From positions 496,001 through 560,000 of the forward strand of contig NZ_CP071444.1 of NCBI RefSeq assembly GCF_017352215.1: a stretch of 64,000 nt of DNA. Direction: 5' to 3'. Below, in pieces: positions 19,862 through 27,502 of the stretch. A program made the position numbers and the translations under genes. Source of the stretch: Alkalibacter rhizosphaerae (lineage in GTDB: Bacteria; Bacillota; Clostridia; Eubacteriales; Alkalibacteraceae). Each line of letters opens with the position of its first letter. Within the stretch, counting starts at the first letter, position 1. The notes under the pieces are model-generated. The model saw nothing but the letters and a program-made list of their open reading frames with translations. It was not told where the DNA came from and ran no database searches.

Positions 19862-20296
19862 ATGTTGACCAAATATTTGATCGTAAGTAAAGAAATTTTA
19901 CCCACCTATTATGATAAAGTCATCGAGGCCCGAAACCTGATCGACAGCGGAAAAGTTGAAAACGTCAGCGATGCGGTAAAAGCCGTCGGCATCAGTCGAA
20001 GCACCTATTATAAATACAAAGATCACGTCTTTTCTCCTTCCACCCAATTTGGTCGAAAGGCGACCCTTAGTTTCGTCCTGGATCACAAGAAAGGAGTTCT
20101 GTCCCATCTGCTCAACTTGATGGCGGAAGAAGGCGCAAACATATTGACGATCAGCCAGGATATTCCCATTCACCAAAGAGCCATCGTGAACATGACCATC
20201 GACGTCTTGGACATGCAAAACTCTCTGGATTATCTCGTCGATCGATTGAAGGAATTGGATGGTGTATCCAAAGCGAAATTGCTGGCAATAGAATAA
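19862..20296 (+). CDS. ACT domain-containing protein, PheB/UPF0735 type
   Basis: A 144-residue protein with an N-terminal HTH-like region (about residues 20-55, GISRSTYYKYKDHVF) and a C-terminal ACT domain (about 68-142, KGVLSHLLNLMAEEGANILTISQDIP). The ATG at 19862 is preferred over GTG 19853, which lies inside the AAGGAG site. Homologues such as Bacillus PheB often sit beside hom-thrC-thrB or pheA. A regulatory role sensing an amino acid is likely. Given its position as last gene of the threonine operon, the ligand could be threonine or phenylalanine, but neither is shown. Confidence 0.88.
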   Translation: MLTKYLIVSKEILPTYYDKVIEARNLIDSGKVENVSDAVKAVGISRSTYYKYKDHVFSPSTQFGRKATLSFVLDHKKGVLSHLLNLMAEEGANILTISQDIPIHQRAIVNMTIDVLDMQNSLDYLVDRLKELDGVSKAKLLAIE

Positions 20297-20326
20297 GAAA
20301 GCAGCCTCTATATAGAAGCTGCTTTC
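20297..20326. terminator. Bidirectional terminator between thr operon and amt
   Basis: Stem GAAAGCAGC / GCTGCTTTC (extended by TCTATATAGA in the loop), with T-rich flanks on the plus strand. It lies between two convergent genes, so it can serve both. Confidence 0.85.
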
Positions 20327-20346
20327 TCTTATTTTACTACCGCCTG

Positions 20347-21591
20347 TTATTCGTGGACGATGGCCTTCAGTTGAAAATCTGCATAGCTTTCCATGCCGTG
20401 TTCTGTAATATCCAATCCTTCCAATTCTTCCACTTTTGAGACTCGAAGTCCTATGGTTGCATCGATGACTTTGAACAGGATAAACGCACCTGTCATGGTC
20501 CATGCAGCAACAGCCACCACTCCAATGGCTTGCACTCCCAACAATGCAAATCCGCCTCCGTACAACAATCCGCCATCTACAGCAAAGAAACCGACCAGAA
20601 GCGTCCCAAGAGCTCCACATACGCCATGAACACTGATGGCTCCCACCGGATCATCCACTTTCAAAACATGATCCACAAATTCCACCGCAAAAACGATGAC
20701 GATCCCCGCAATGCCACCGATGGCCGCAGCACCCATGGGAGATACGGCTGCCGTTCCTGCCGTGATCCCCACCAGGCCTGCCAAGGCACCGTTGAGGGTC
20801 ATGCTGACGTCAGGTTTTCCGTATTTGATCCAAGTGATGATCATGGACATGATCGCCCCCATGGCTGCTGCCAGGTTTGTTGTCACAAAAATTCCAGCAA
20901 TAGCTTGGGCATTCTCCGGACCGGAGGCTGCCAACTGGGATCCAGGATTGAATCCAAACCATCCAAACCATAGAATGAAAACGCCCAATGCTCCCAAGGT
21001 GATGCTGTGACCCGGGATGACTTTAGCTTTTCCGTCCTTGGTATATTTTCCGATCCTGGGTCCGATGATCTTCGCTCCTACCAGAGCCGCCCAACCACCG
21101 ACAGAATGGACCACGGTGGATCCGGCAAAATCGACAAATCCCAACTCCGACAGAAAGCCTCCACCCCAAACCCAGTGTCCCACCACAGGGTATATGATCA
21201 AAGATATGAAAAAGCTGTAACTCAAATAGGAGATGAATTTTGTACGTTCCGCCATGGCTCCGGAAACGATGGTCGCTGCCGTTGCACAAAAGACGGTTTG
21301 GAAAATCAAAAATGCAAAAGTAGGTACCCCAAAATCATATGTATTTCTCGCAAACAGATCCAAACCACCGATAAAACCGCCCATGGAGTCTCCAAACATG
21401 ATGCCGAAACCAAAGGCCCAATATACAACGGATCCGACGGCAAAATCCATCATGTTCTTCATGATGATGTTGCCTGCATTTTTTGCTCTGGTAAAACCTG
21501 TTTCCACCATGGCAAATCCTGCCTGCATGAAAAACACCAGTGCCGCTCCCAATAAAACCCAAACTGTATCCAAAGAATATGCCAAATCCAT
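20347..21591 (-). CDS. amt: Ammonium transporter
   Basis: A 414-residue channel-type ammonium carrier with eleven predicted membrane helices. The ATG at 21591 (MDLAYSLDTVWVLL) is chosen because GGAGG ends 7 nt before it. The family blocks ALVFFMQAGFAMVETG and GHSITLGALGVFILWFGWFGFNPGS are intact. The twin pore histidines fall in GGWAALVGA-flanking VHSVGG and VHGVCGALGTLLVG. The C-terminal tail (about residues 385-414) is the PII-sensitive region. It follows glnB by 23 nt, so PII gating of the channel is expected. Confidence 0.95.
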   Translation of the reverse strand: MDLAYSLDTVWVLLGAALVFFMQAGFAMVETGFTRAKNAGNIIMKNMMDFAVGSVVYWAFGFGIMFGDSMGGFIGGLDLFARNTYDFGVPTFAFLIFQTVFCATAATIVSGAMAERTKFISYLSYSFFISLIIYPVVGHWVWGGGFLSELGFVDFAGSTVVHSVGGWAALVGAKIIGPRIGKYTKDGKAKVIPGHSITLGALGVFILWFGWFGFNPGSQLAASGPENAQAIAGIFVTTNLAAAMGAIMSMIITWIKYGKPDVSMTLNGALAGLVGITAGTAAVSPMGAAAIGGIAGIVIVFAVEFVDHVLKVDDPVGAISVHGVCGALGTLLVGFFAVDGGLLYGGGFALLGVQAIGVVAVAAWTMTGAFILFKVIDATIGLRVSKVEELEGLDITEHGMESYADFQLKAIVHE

Positions 21592-21614
21592 GTTCATCCC
21601 TCCACTTTCCACAT

Positions 21615-21965
21615 TTAGTTTAGTGCGTCCACGCCTTCTTCACCGGTGCGTATCCGTATGACATTCTGCAATTCATAAATAAATATTTTTCCGGAACCGA
21701 TCTCTGAAGATCCCAGCACTTCCTTCGCCACTCGTACCACTTCATCCACCGGTACTACGGATACCACTACTTCCACCTTGACTTTTGGCAATAAATCGAT
21801 TTTGTATTCATTGCCCCGATAGAATTCCGTTTTCCCCTTCTGCCTCCCGCAACCCAGCACTTGGGTCACGGTCATGCCGGTGATCCCGATGGCATTCAAC
21901 CCTTCTTTTAAATCCTCCAGCCTGCTGTTTCTTGTGATGATCTCGATTTTCGTTAGCTTTGTCAC
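21615..21965 (-). CDS. Nitrogen regulatory protein PII (GlnB/GlnK family)
   Basis: A 116-residue PII signal protein that binds ATP/ADP and 2-oxoglutarate and gates the Amt channel. The GTG at 21965 follows AAGGAGG. The longer ORF would read through the terminator stem. The T-loop carries TEFYRGNEYKIDLLPKVKVE, with the Tyr pair at about 47 and 51. The C-terminal GSGKIFIYEL and IRTGEEG motifs bind nucleotide. Whether the T-loop Tyr is modified is unknown. It is the first gene of the glnB-amt operon, behind a leader with two terminator-like hairpins. Confidence 0.93.
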   Translation of the reverse strand: MTKLTKIEIITRNSRLEDLKEGLNAIGITGMTVTQVLGCGRQKGKTEFYRGNEYKIDLLPKVKVEVVVSVVPVDEVVRVAKEVLGSSEIGSGKIFIYELQNVIRIRTGEEGVDALN

Positions 21966-21987
21966 GGATTTCCCTCCTTTTAATAAA

Positions 21988-22025
21988 AAAGGCGTCTGCA
22001 ACCATGGTTGGTTGCAGACGCCTTT
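21988..22025 (-). terminator. Terminator/attenuator hairpin just before the PII gene
   Basis: A perfect 16-bp stem on the minus strand, AAAGGCGTCTGCAACC / GGTTGCAGACGCCTTT, running into TTTTTTATT. It is immediately followed by the AAGGAGG of the PII gene. It lies downstream of a good promoter (22098-22126), so transcripts must pass it to reach glnB-amt. Confidence 0.9.
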
Positions 22026-22043
22026 GTCCACGAGAACGAAAAA

Positions 22044-22069
22044 CGGCCTGTATAAAATTATACAGACCG
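22044..22069 (-). terminator. First hairpin of the PII-gene leader
   Basis: Stem CGGTCTGTATA / TATACAGGCCG (one G-T pair) with a 4-nt loop, followed by TTTTT on the minus strand. Both this and the next hairpin are preceded by the same GACAAAG sequence, suggesting a repeated recognition unit. Confidence 0.8.
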
Positions 22070-22097
22070 CTTTGTCTCATTTACTTTTAATATACGT

Positions 22098-22126
22098 AGT
22101 TTAAGCTGTTTCTTGCAAAATGTCAA
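22098..22126 (-). promoter_or_regulatory. glnB-amt promoter
   Basis: On the minus strand, -35 TTGACA (22121-22126), 17-nt spacer, -10 TAAACT (22098-22103). The start near 22091 is upstream of both leader hairpins, giving a leader of about 125 nt. Confidence 0.82.
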
Positions 22127-22142
22127 GTATATTTTTAATCAA

Positions 22143-23513
22143 TTATTGATCTTTTTTGCGTGCCGCAATTTCAGCCTGCATTTCTGCCTGTTTCTCCGGG
22201 GAGATCTTGTACAGGAAGAAAATAACGATCAATCCGAAAAAGATAAAGATCGCAGGGATCAAGGCAATACCATTCTTTATTCCATTGATCAACTGCTCTG
22301 TCGGTGCCATGTCGGCAATATAACCGGCAGAAGTCAGGATGGCAGTGATGATGACGCTTCTTACGAAGATGGCGGTCTTGATAGGCATGCTGATCAGGGA
22401 CATAACGAATCCTCTGGCATTCTTGCCTGTTTTCCACTCACCGTAATCGGCAGTGTTTCCATACATTGCAGGTCCCAAAGCATCCGGCATTCCATATCCC
22501 AAATAACCAATAAACATGACGATCAGGAATGTAGTGTAGTTCATTGGCAGAGCCCATACGATCAGCAACGCGATAACGAACAGAGACAAAGAGATCATGT
22601 AAGTAACTTTCTCCCCAAATTTCTTGGCCAATGGATTCGCTAAAAGAGCGCCTACGAAGGTGACCACATTCAATCCCAGGAAGAAGAAGGCAAGTCCGGC
22701 CAGGTTGTCGATGACATATTTGAAGTAATAGAAAGCCAAACCAAAGATGATGAATCTTCCCAAGTATCTTCCCAATTCTGCCAACATCAAGCCGATCAAC
22801 GGTGGATTCACAACGATTTGACCAAACATTTCTTTGGCGCTGAGCTTGTCCGCCTTTTGTCCGCCCGGCTTGGCTAAACCATGAAATCCATAGTCTTTGG
22901 TCAAGAAGAACAGGGTGTAATAGGTGATGATCATGATGGATGCCCCTAAAATAGTGGTCAGGGTATATCCCAAAGCTGGTGTAGTTGCCGCACCAAAGGT
23001 ATTGATCAGCGTGGTTCCAAAATAAGAAAATGCGATGGCGCCGATAGCGTTGAACATCCCCCGGTTGGAAGACATGCTGATCCGCTCTTCCCGAACAGTG
23101 GTCATGGAGTTGTTCATGGCGATATGGGCTGCGTAGAAAACGTTCCAGATCAAGTGGCTGACAATAAAGCCGATGGATACCAATACTGCTGTCATAGTGG
23201 GATTACCGAATTTGGTAAACTGCATGATGAAGAAGATCGCAGCAAAGGGTGGTCCCACAAGCAACCAGGAACGATAGCGACCCCACTTCATGTTGCTCTT
23301 GTCCAAAATAACGCCGGCAGTCGGCACCCAGACAATGTCAAAGATACTGGTGATCATCAAAACGGTTCCGGCCAAAGCGGCTGGGATCAGTGCAAAGTCG
23401 GTCAAAAATGCTGCGAAGAAGAAAACTTCCATGTTGACCATTACTTGAAAACCAAATGATGGCAATCCGTAAAGGTTGATGACACTTTTTTTCAAAGCTT
23501 TTTCTTGATTCAT
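22143..23513 (-). CDS. GPH-type MFS sugar symporter
   Basis: A 456-residue cation-coupled transporter of the glycoside-pentoside-hexuronide (MelB-like) group, with twelve predicted helices. The ATG at 23513 follows AAAGGAGAG. The MelB-type loop between helices 2 and 3 is WVPTAGVILDKSNMKWGRYRSWLLVGPP. A cytoplasmic C-tail (EKQAEMQAEIAARKKDQ) ends the protein. It is related to the two tandem symporters at 54-57 kb but clearly divergent. Substrates of the family are glycosides and hexuronates. Nothing adjacent names the substrate. A large inverted repeat overlaps its promoter. Confidence 0.85.
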   Translation of the reverse strand: MNQEKALKKSVINLYGLPSFGFQVMVNMEVFFFAAFLTDFALIPAALAGTVLMITSIFDIVWVPTAGVILDKSNMKWGRYRSWLLVGPPFAAIFFIMQFTKFGNPTMTAVLVSIGFIVSHLIWNVFYAAHIAMNNSMTTVREERISMSSNRGMFNAIGAIAFSYFGTTLINTFGAATTPALGYTLTTILGASIMIITYYTLFFLTKDYGFHGLAKPGGQKADKLSAKEMFGQIVVNPPLIGLMLAELGRYLGRFIIFGLAFYYFKYVIDNLAGLAFFFLGLNVVTFVGALLANPLAKKFGEKVTYMISLSLFVIALLIVWALPMNYTTFLIVMFIGYLGYGMPDALGPAMYGNTADYGEWKTGKNARGFVMSLISMPIKTAIFVRSVIITAILTSAGYIADMAPTEQLINGIKNGIALIPAIFIFFGLIVIFFLYKISPEKQAEMQAEIAARKKDQ

Positions 23514-23606
23514 TCTTTTCTCTCCTTTTCTAAAATATTTTTTTATAAATATAAATGATGAACCTCCCTTTTGTGATGCTTGAAATCGTCTGCAAACAAC
23601 ACAAAA

Positions 23607-23655
23607 CGGAATAATATTACTGTTATATAATATTACTCCGCTTGTCATTTGTCAA
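23607..23655 (-). promoter_or_regulatory. Promoter with overlapping inverted-repeat operator for the GPH symporter
   Basis: On the minus strand, -35 TTGACA (23650-23655), 17-nt spacer, -10 TATTAT (23627-23632). An inverted repeat with 13-bp arms CGGAATAATATTA / TAATATTACTCCG (23607-23619 and 23628-23640, one mismatch) covers the -10 and start site. That is where a repressor would sit. Confidence 0.75.
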
Positions 23656-23716
23656 GATTTTATTGAAATTAGTTATTTATTTTCAATTATACTAGTATTA
23701 CCCTCGAGAGGCGAAA

Positions 23717-25111
23717 TTACATCAATCCCAATATGCTCAGGGCGATGGGTACCCATATGGCTACGATAACTGCCAGAAACAACTGAATGAAGGCTGTAAC
23801 CTTTGGCATATCCTGCATTTTGTAGTATCCGGTCATATAGGTCAACAATGGAACCGTATCCAGTGGTAGCAAATAACAGTTTGCCACAGTCAGTCCCAAC
23901 ACCATCATGAGGAACACTGGAGAAATGCCGATGCTTACTGCCAACCCGACAAACGGTGCAGACAGCAATGGGATCAGTGCTGGCGCGACTGGAACGATGA
24001 TGAGCATCAAGAAAACGATGATCCCAGCCACAAATCCGATCCCGATGGTCGGAAGATTCAGCGTTTGCGGGAAAAAGTTGGCAACAAGCCATTGGCTGAC
24101 TCCATTGGAGATCAACGCACCACCTATAGTGATGACGCTACCCACCAGGAAAAATGCCGGCCAACTGACACTGGCCAGAAACTCATCCCATGTAATGATC
24201 TCGAATCCGGGAATGAACAAAAATGCAAAACCAACCAAAGCCACGATGGTGATATTGAATACTGGAAACCAGGAGCTCAAGATCCAAAGAGTGAACATGA
24301 TCGTCATCAGAAGGAGCACATAGCGTTCCTTGGCATCCATTTTTTCCGGAACATCCAGTGTGTCCACATAGTCCATGATGTCCTTTTCCGGTATCTCAAC
24401 AACAGGATAGATCTTCAACAAGATGAACCAGGCAAAAGGCAGTACTACCAAAACCACAGGCACCCCTATGACCATCCACTCCAGGAATGTTACAGACGCT
24501 CCCGTCAATTCTTCCAAGAAGCTCAAAGTCATCAGGTTCAAGGAAGAACCGGCCGGAGTCAACATCCCACCAATCATGCCGGCTACCGGCAATGCGATCA
24601 TAAATGTTTTTCCAGTCTTTCTTCGGTCTTCCTCTCTTTTGTAGATCTGCAGGAAACCTAAAACGATGCTGATGAACACGGCAGTAGCTGCCACGTTGGA
24701 TATGACGGAAGAAACGACAGCAATGGTGATCATGACAGCAAGCATGACCCGTTTTACATTTTTTCCGAATGTTTTAATCAAGACTTTCAGCAATCGATTG
24801 GAAAGTGGCACTTTCGTCAAGGCCCTGGATATTCCAAAGGATGCCAAAACAAAGAAGACGATGGGATTGGTAAACCCACCCAATGCCGCCGGTATGGTCG
24901 GAACGGCTTTAAACAACACCAACAATGGAATGCTCAACAAACAGGTCACCCCTATGGGTATCGGTTCCGTGATCAATAAAACAATAACCGTAAATAAAAT
25001 TCCTAAAGTATTCCGGCCGCCGATAGACAGGGTTTCAGACGCAGGCAGAAAATTCATTCCGATCAGAATTGCCAATGCCAAAATGAGTCCGATGATTTGC
25101 GATTTTTTCAT
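23717..25111 (-). CDS. SLC13/DASS-family anion (dicarboxylate or sulfate) transporter
   Basis: A 464-residue inner-membrane carrier with about eleven helices. N-terminal TEPIPIGVTCLLSIPLLVL and the family helix GGFTNPIVFFVLASFGISRAL are characteristic. The two SNT-like ion/substrate loops correspond to VVSSVISNVAATAVF (about residues 135-150) and TPAGSSLNLMTLSF near 190. Members use sodium to import succinate, malate, citrate or sulfate. It is divergent from a TetR regulator at 25302, a common local-control arrangement. A good ribosome site (GGAGG) precedes the ATG at 25111. Confidence 0.87.
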   Translation of the reverse strand: MKKSQIIGLILALAILIGMNFLPASETLSIGGRNTLGILFTVIVLLITEPIPIGVTCLLSIPLLVLFKAVPTIPAALGGFTNPIVFFVLASFGISRALTKVPLSNRLLKVLIKTFGKNVKRVMLAVMITIAVVSSVISNVAATAVFISIVLGFLQIYKREEDRRKTGKTFMIALPVAGMIGGMLTPAGSSLNLMTLSFLEELTGASVTFLEWMVIGVPVVLVVLPFAWFILLKIYPVVEIPEKDIMDYVDTLDVPEKMDAKERYVLLLMTIMFTLWILSSWFPVFNITIVALVGFAFLFIPGFEIITWDEFLASVSWPAFFLVGSVITIGGALISNGVSQWLVANFFPQTLNLPTIGIGFVAGIIVFLMLIIVPVAPALIPLLSAPFVGLAVSIGISPVFLMMVLGLTVANCYLLPLDTVPLLTYMTGYYKMQDMPKVTAFIQLFLAVIVAIWVPIALSILGLM

Positions 25112-25301
25112 GTAAATCCTCCTTTGATGTAATTTTTCATGCTTGCTTTACAAGATATTCTCAATACGTTATAATTTTGTATACGGAAGCGAGTTATATA
25201 CATATAAAATTATAACATCTATATTCTATATTATGTTGTAAACGATGTCAATTATATTAAATCTATTAATTAATTATGTGTAAATAAATGGAGGCCGGCA
25301 T

Positions 25302-25982
25302 ATGGCACAGTACAAAAAAGGTATCGAAACCAAGCATCGGATCCTATCTTCCAGTAAAAAATTGTTCTACCAAAAGGGATATACCCAAACATCCTGTAAG
25401 GCCATTTGTGAAGATGCCGGAGTAAACGTAGGACTGATCCCTTATTATTTCCGCAACAAGAACAGCATTGCATCCATCATTTATTCCTACTTCCTGATCG
25501 ATGTGAAGGAAATGGTCCAGAAGATCATTTTGGAACAGGGTATTCCTTACGAGTTGAAGTATGCCACAGCCGTGGAGAACTGGGTCTATATGAGCCTGCT
25601 GTTGAAGGACGACAGATACAAGCGCTTTTACTATGAAATATGTCGCGACCACGTACTCATCGACGAGAATACCCGGGTCATCGAGTTTTTTTTCAAACTT
25701 CACAACAACAAGTACAATCTAGGATTTACCAGCAACGAAATCAAGCTCATTCGCGTCGTTTCCGTTGCTGCAGGAATGAGCCTGGTGGAAAAATACGCCC
25801 AAGGATACTTTGACATGTCTTTGGAATCCTTGATCGAATACAAGATCCGGATCATGTATCGGGAATTGAATCATACCCCGAAAGACATCGATGAGATCAT
25901 TAAGACATCTTACGAAATATTTCAAAACCTGGATTTGGTACTGATGGAAAATTTCCGACTTCAACGAAAAAAACCGGATTGA
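25302..25982 (+). CDS. TetR/AcrR-family transcriptional regulator
   Basis: A 226-residue regulator. The HTH covers about residues 10-52 (TKHRILSSSKKLFYQKGYTQTSCKAICEDAGVNVGLIPYYF, with the usual YYF end). A variable all-helical ligand domain follows. It is transcribed away from the SLC13 transporter across a 190-nt AT-rich gap, and probably controls that gene and itself. The ligand domain does not resemble a subfamily I can name. A GGAGG site precedes the ATG. Confidence 0.85.
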   Translation: MAQYKKGIETKHRILSSSKKLFYQKGYTQTSCKAICEDAGVNVGLIPYYFRNKNSIASIIYSYFLIDVKEMVQKIILEQGIPYELKYATAVENWVYMSLLLKDDRYKRFYYEICRDHVLIDENTRVIEFFFKLHNNKYNLGFTSNEIKLIRVVSVAAGMSLVEKYAQGYFDMSLESLIEYKIRIMYRELNHTPKDIDEIIKTSYEIFQNLDLVLMENFRLQRKKPD

Positions 25983-25995
25983 TCTCCGGTTTTTT
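25968..25995. terminator. Bidirectional terminator between tetR and gltD
   Basis: Stem AAAAAACCGGA / TCCGGTTTTTT overlapping the end of the tetR reading frame. The A- and T-runs on either side let it act on both the plus-strand tetR and the minus-strand gltBD transcripts. Confidence 0.8.
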
Positions 25996-26006
25996 CTTGT
26001 CTATGA

Positions 26007-27491
26007 TCATTTTATCATGCTTTTCCCTGTCAAATATACATCCACTTCTTTCGCCGCCAGTTTACCCTCCTGGATGGCCCATACCACCAGGCTTTGTCCT
26101 CTTCTGGCATCCCCAGCAGTAAACACTTTCTCCTCACTGGTCTCAAAATCGCCGTAAGCCGCCAAAATATTGCTTCGGCCATCCCTCTTTAGGTGCAAGG
26201 CTTCTACCAGCGTGTCTTCCGGTCCTAAAAACCCCATGGCCATTAAAACCAGATCCGCTTTCCAAACCTTTTCGCTGCCTTCCACTTCTACCGGCACCAT
26301 GGACCCTGCAGGGTTTTTCTTCCATTCGATTTGGACCGTGTGGACTTCTTTCACGTTACCAAGGTCATCACCTACGATGCGTTTCGTGTTGATCAAGTAT
26401 TGTCTCGGGTCATCCCCGTACAAGGCCGCAGCCTCTTCTTGGCCGTAATCCATTTTTTGTTTTTTTGGCCATTCCGGCCACGGATTGGTTTCTGGATCTC
26501 GCTTGTCCGCCGGCTTGGGCATGATCTCAAATTGGTAGACGCTGTTGCACCCATGCCGGATGGCCGTCCCCACGCAATCCGTTCCCGTATCGCCGCCTCC
26601 GATCACCAAAACGTCTTTCCCCTTGGGGTCGATGTACTTTCCATCTTGAAAGTTGGAATCCAGCAAACTTTTCGTATTTGCCGTCAAGAAATCCACCGCA
26701 TAATGTACACCCTTCAGATCGGCTCCTTCCACTTGAAGTCCCCTGGCCTTTGTGGCACCGCAACAAAGGACCACCGCGTCAAACTCCTCGACCAAAGACG
26801 CTGCCGACTTTGTTTTCCCGATTTCGCAGTTTAGGGCAAAATCGATGCCGGCTTCTTCCATGATCCGGATCCGTCGCTCCACGATCTGCTTTTCCAGCTT
26901 CATGTTGGGGATACCATACATCAGCAAGCCGCCAGGACGATCGTTGCGTTCAAAAACTGTGACCCGATGTCCTACCGCGTTCAAATAATAGGCGGTAGAC
27001 AGACCAGCCGGACCAGACCCTACGATCGCCACCTTTTTGCCGGTCCTTTTTGGAGTTGCTGGTCCTACCCATCCGTTCCTGAAAGCTGTCTCAATGATCT
27101 CGTATTCGATGTTGCTGATGGTCACCGATTCCATTTGATAGCCCTCTGTACAGCTGCCTTCACAGGGGGCAGGGCATACCCTGGAGGTGAATTCCGGAAA
27201 GGGATTGGTCCTTTCCAACCGCTTATACGCCTCTTCCCACTGGTTGCGATAGACCAGATCGTTCCATTCCGGGATCAAGTTTTTCACCGGGCAACCAGCA
27301 GCCATACCCGCCAGAAGAACACCCCCATGGCAAAAGGGTATCCCGCAATCCATACATCTTGCGCCTTGGACCTGCATTTCTTCCTTGGACAAAGGGATCC
27401 GAAATTCGTTCCAGTCCTGGATCCGGTCTTCCGGATCCCTTTTATTTTGTTCTTTACGGTCGTATTCTAAAAATCCAGTCGTTTTTCCCAT
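26007..27491 (-). CDS. gltD: Glutamate synthase small subunit (NADPH)
   Basis: A 494-residue beta subunit passing electrons from NAD(P)H to the large subunit. N-terminal cysteines for two 4Fe-4S clusters are visible ([34 protein letters not shown] within the first 110 residues). The FAD site [15 protein letters not shown] lies near 152 and the NADPH site [13 protein letters not shown] near 300. C-terminal [18 protein letters not shown] is typical. It follows gltB by 11 nt, forming the enzyme that makes glutamate from glutamine and 2-oxoglutarate. Confidence 0.96.
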   Translation of the reverse strand: MGKTTGFLEYDRKEQNKRDPEDRIQDWNEFRIPLSKEEMQVQGARCMDCGIPFCHGGVLLAGMAAGCPVKNLIPEWNDLVYRNQWEEAYKRLERTNPFPEFTSRVCPAPCEGSCTEGYQMESVTISNIEYEIIETAFRNGWVGPATPKRTGKKVAIVGSGPAGLSTAYYLNAVGHRVTVFERNDRPGGLLMYGIPNMKLEKQIVERRIRIMEEAGIDFALNCEIGKTKSAASLVEEFDAVVLCCGATKARGLQVEGADLKGVHYAVDFLTANTKSLLDSNFQDGKYIDPKGKDVLVIGGGDTGTDCVGTAIRHGCNSVYQFEIMPKPADKRDPETNPWPEWPKKQKMDYGQEEAAALYGDDPRQYLINTKRIVGDDLGNVKEVHTVQIEWKKNPAGSMVPVEVEGSEKVWKADLVLMAMGFLGPEDTLVEALHLKRDGRSNILAAYGDFETSEEKVFTAGDARRGQSLVVWAIQEGKLAAKEVDVYLTGKSMIK

Positions 27492-27502
27492 GTTTATCCC
27501 CC

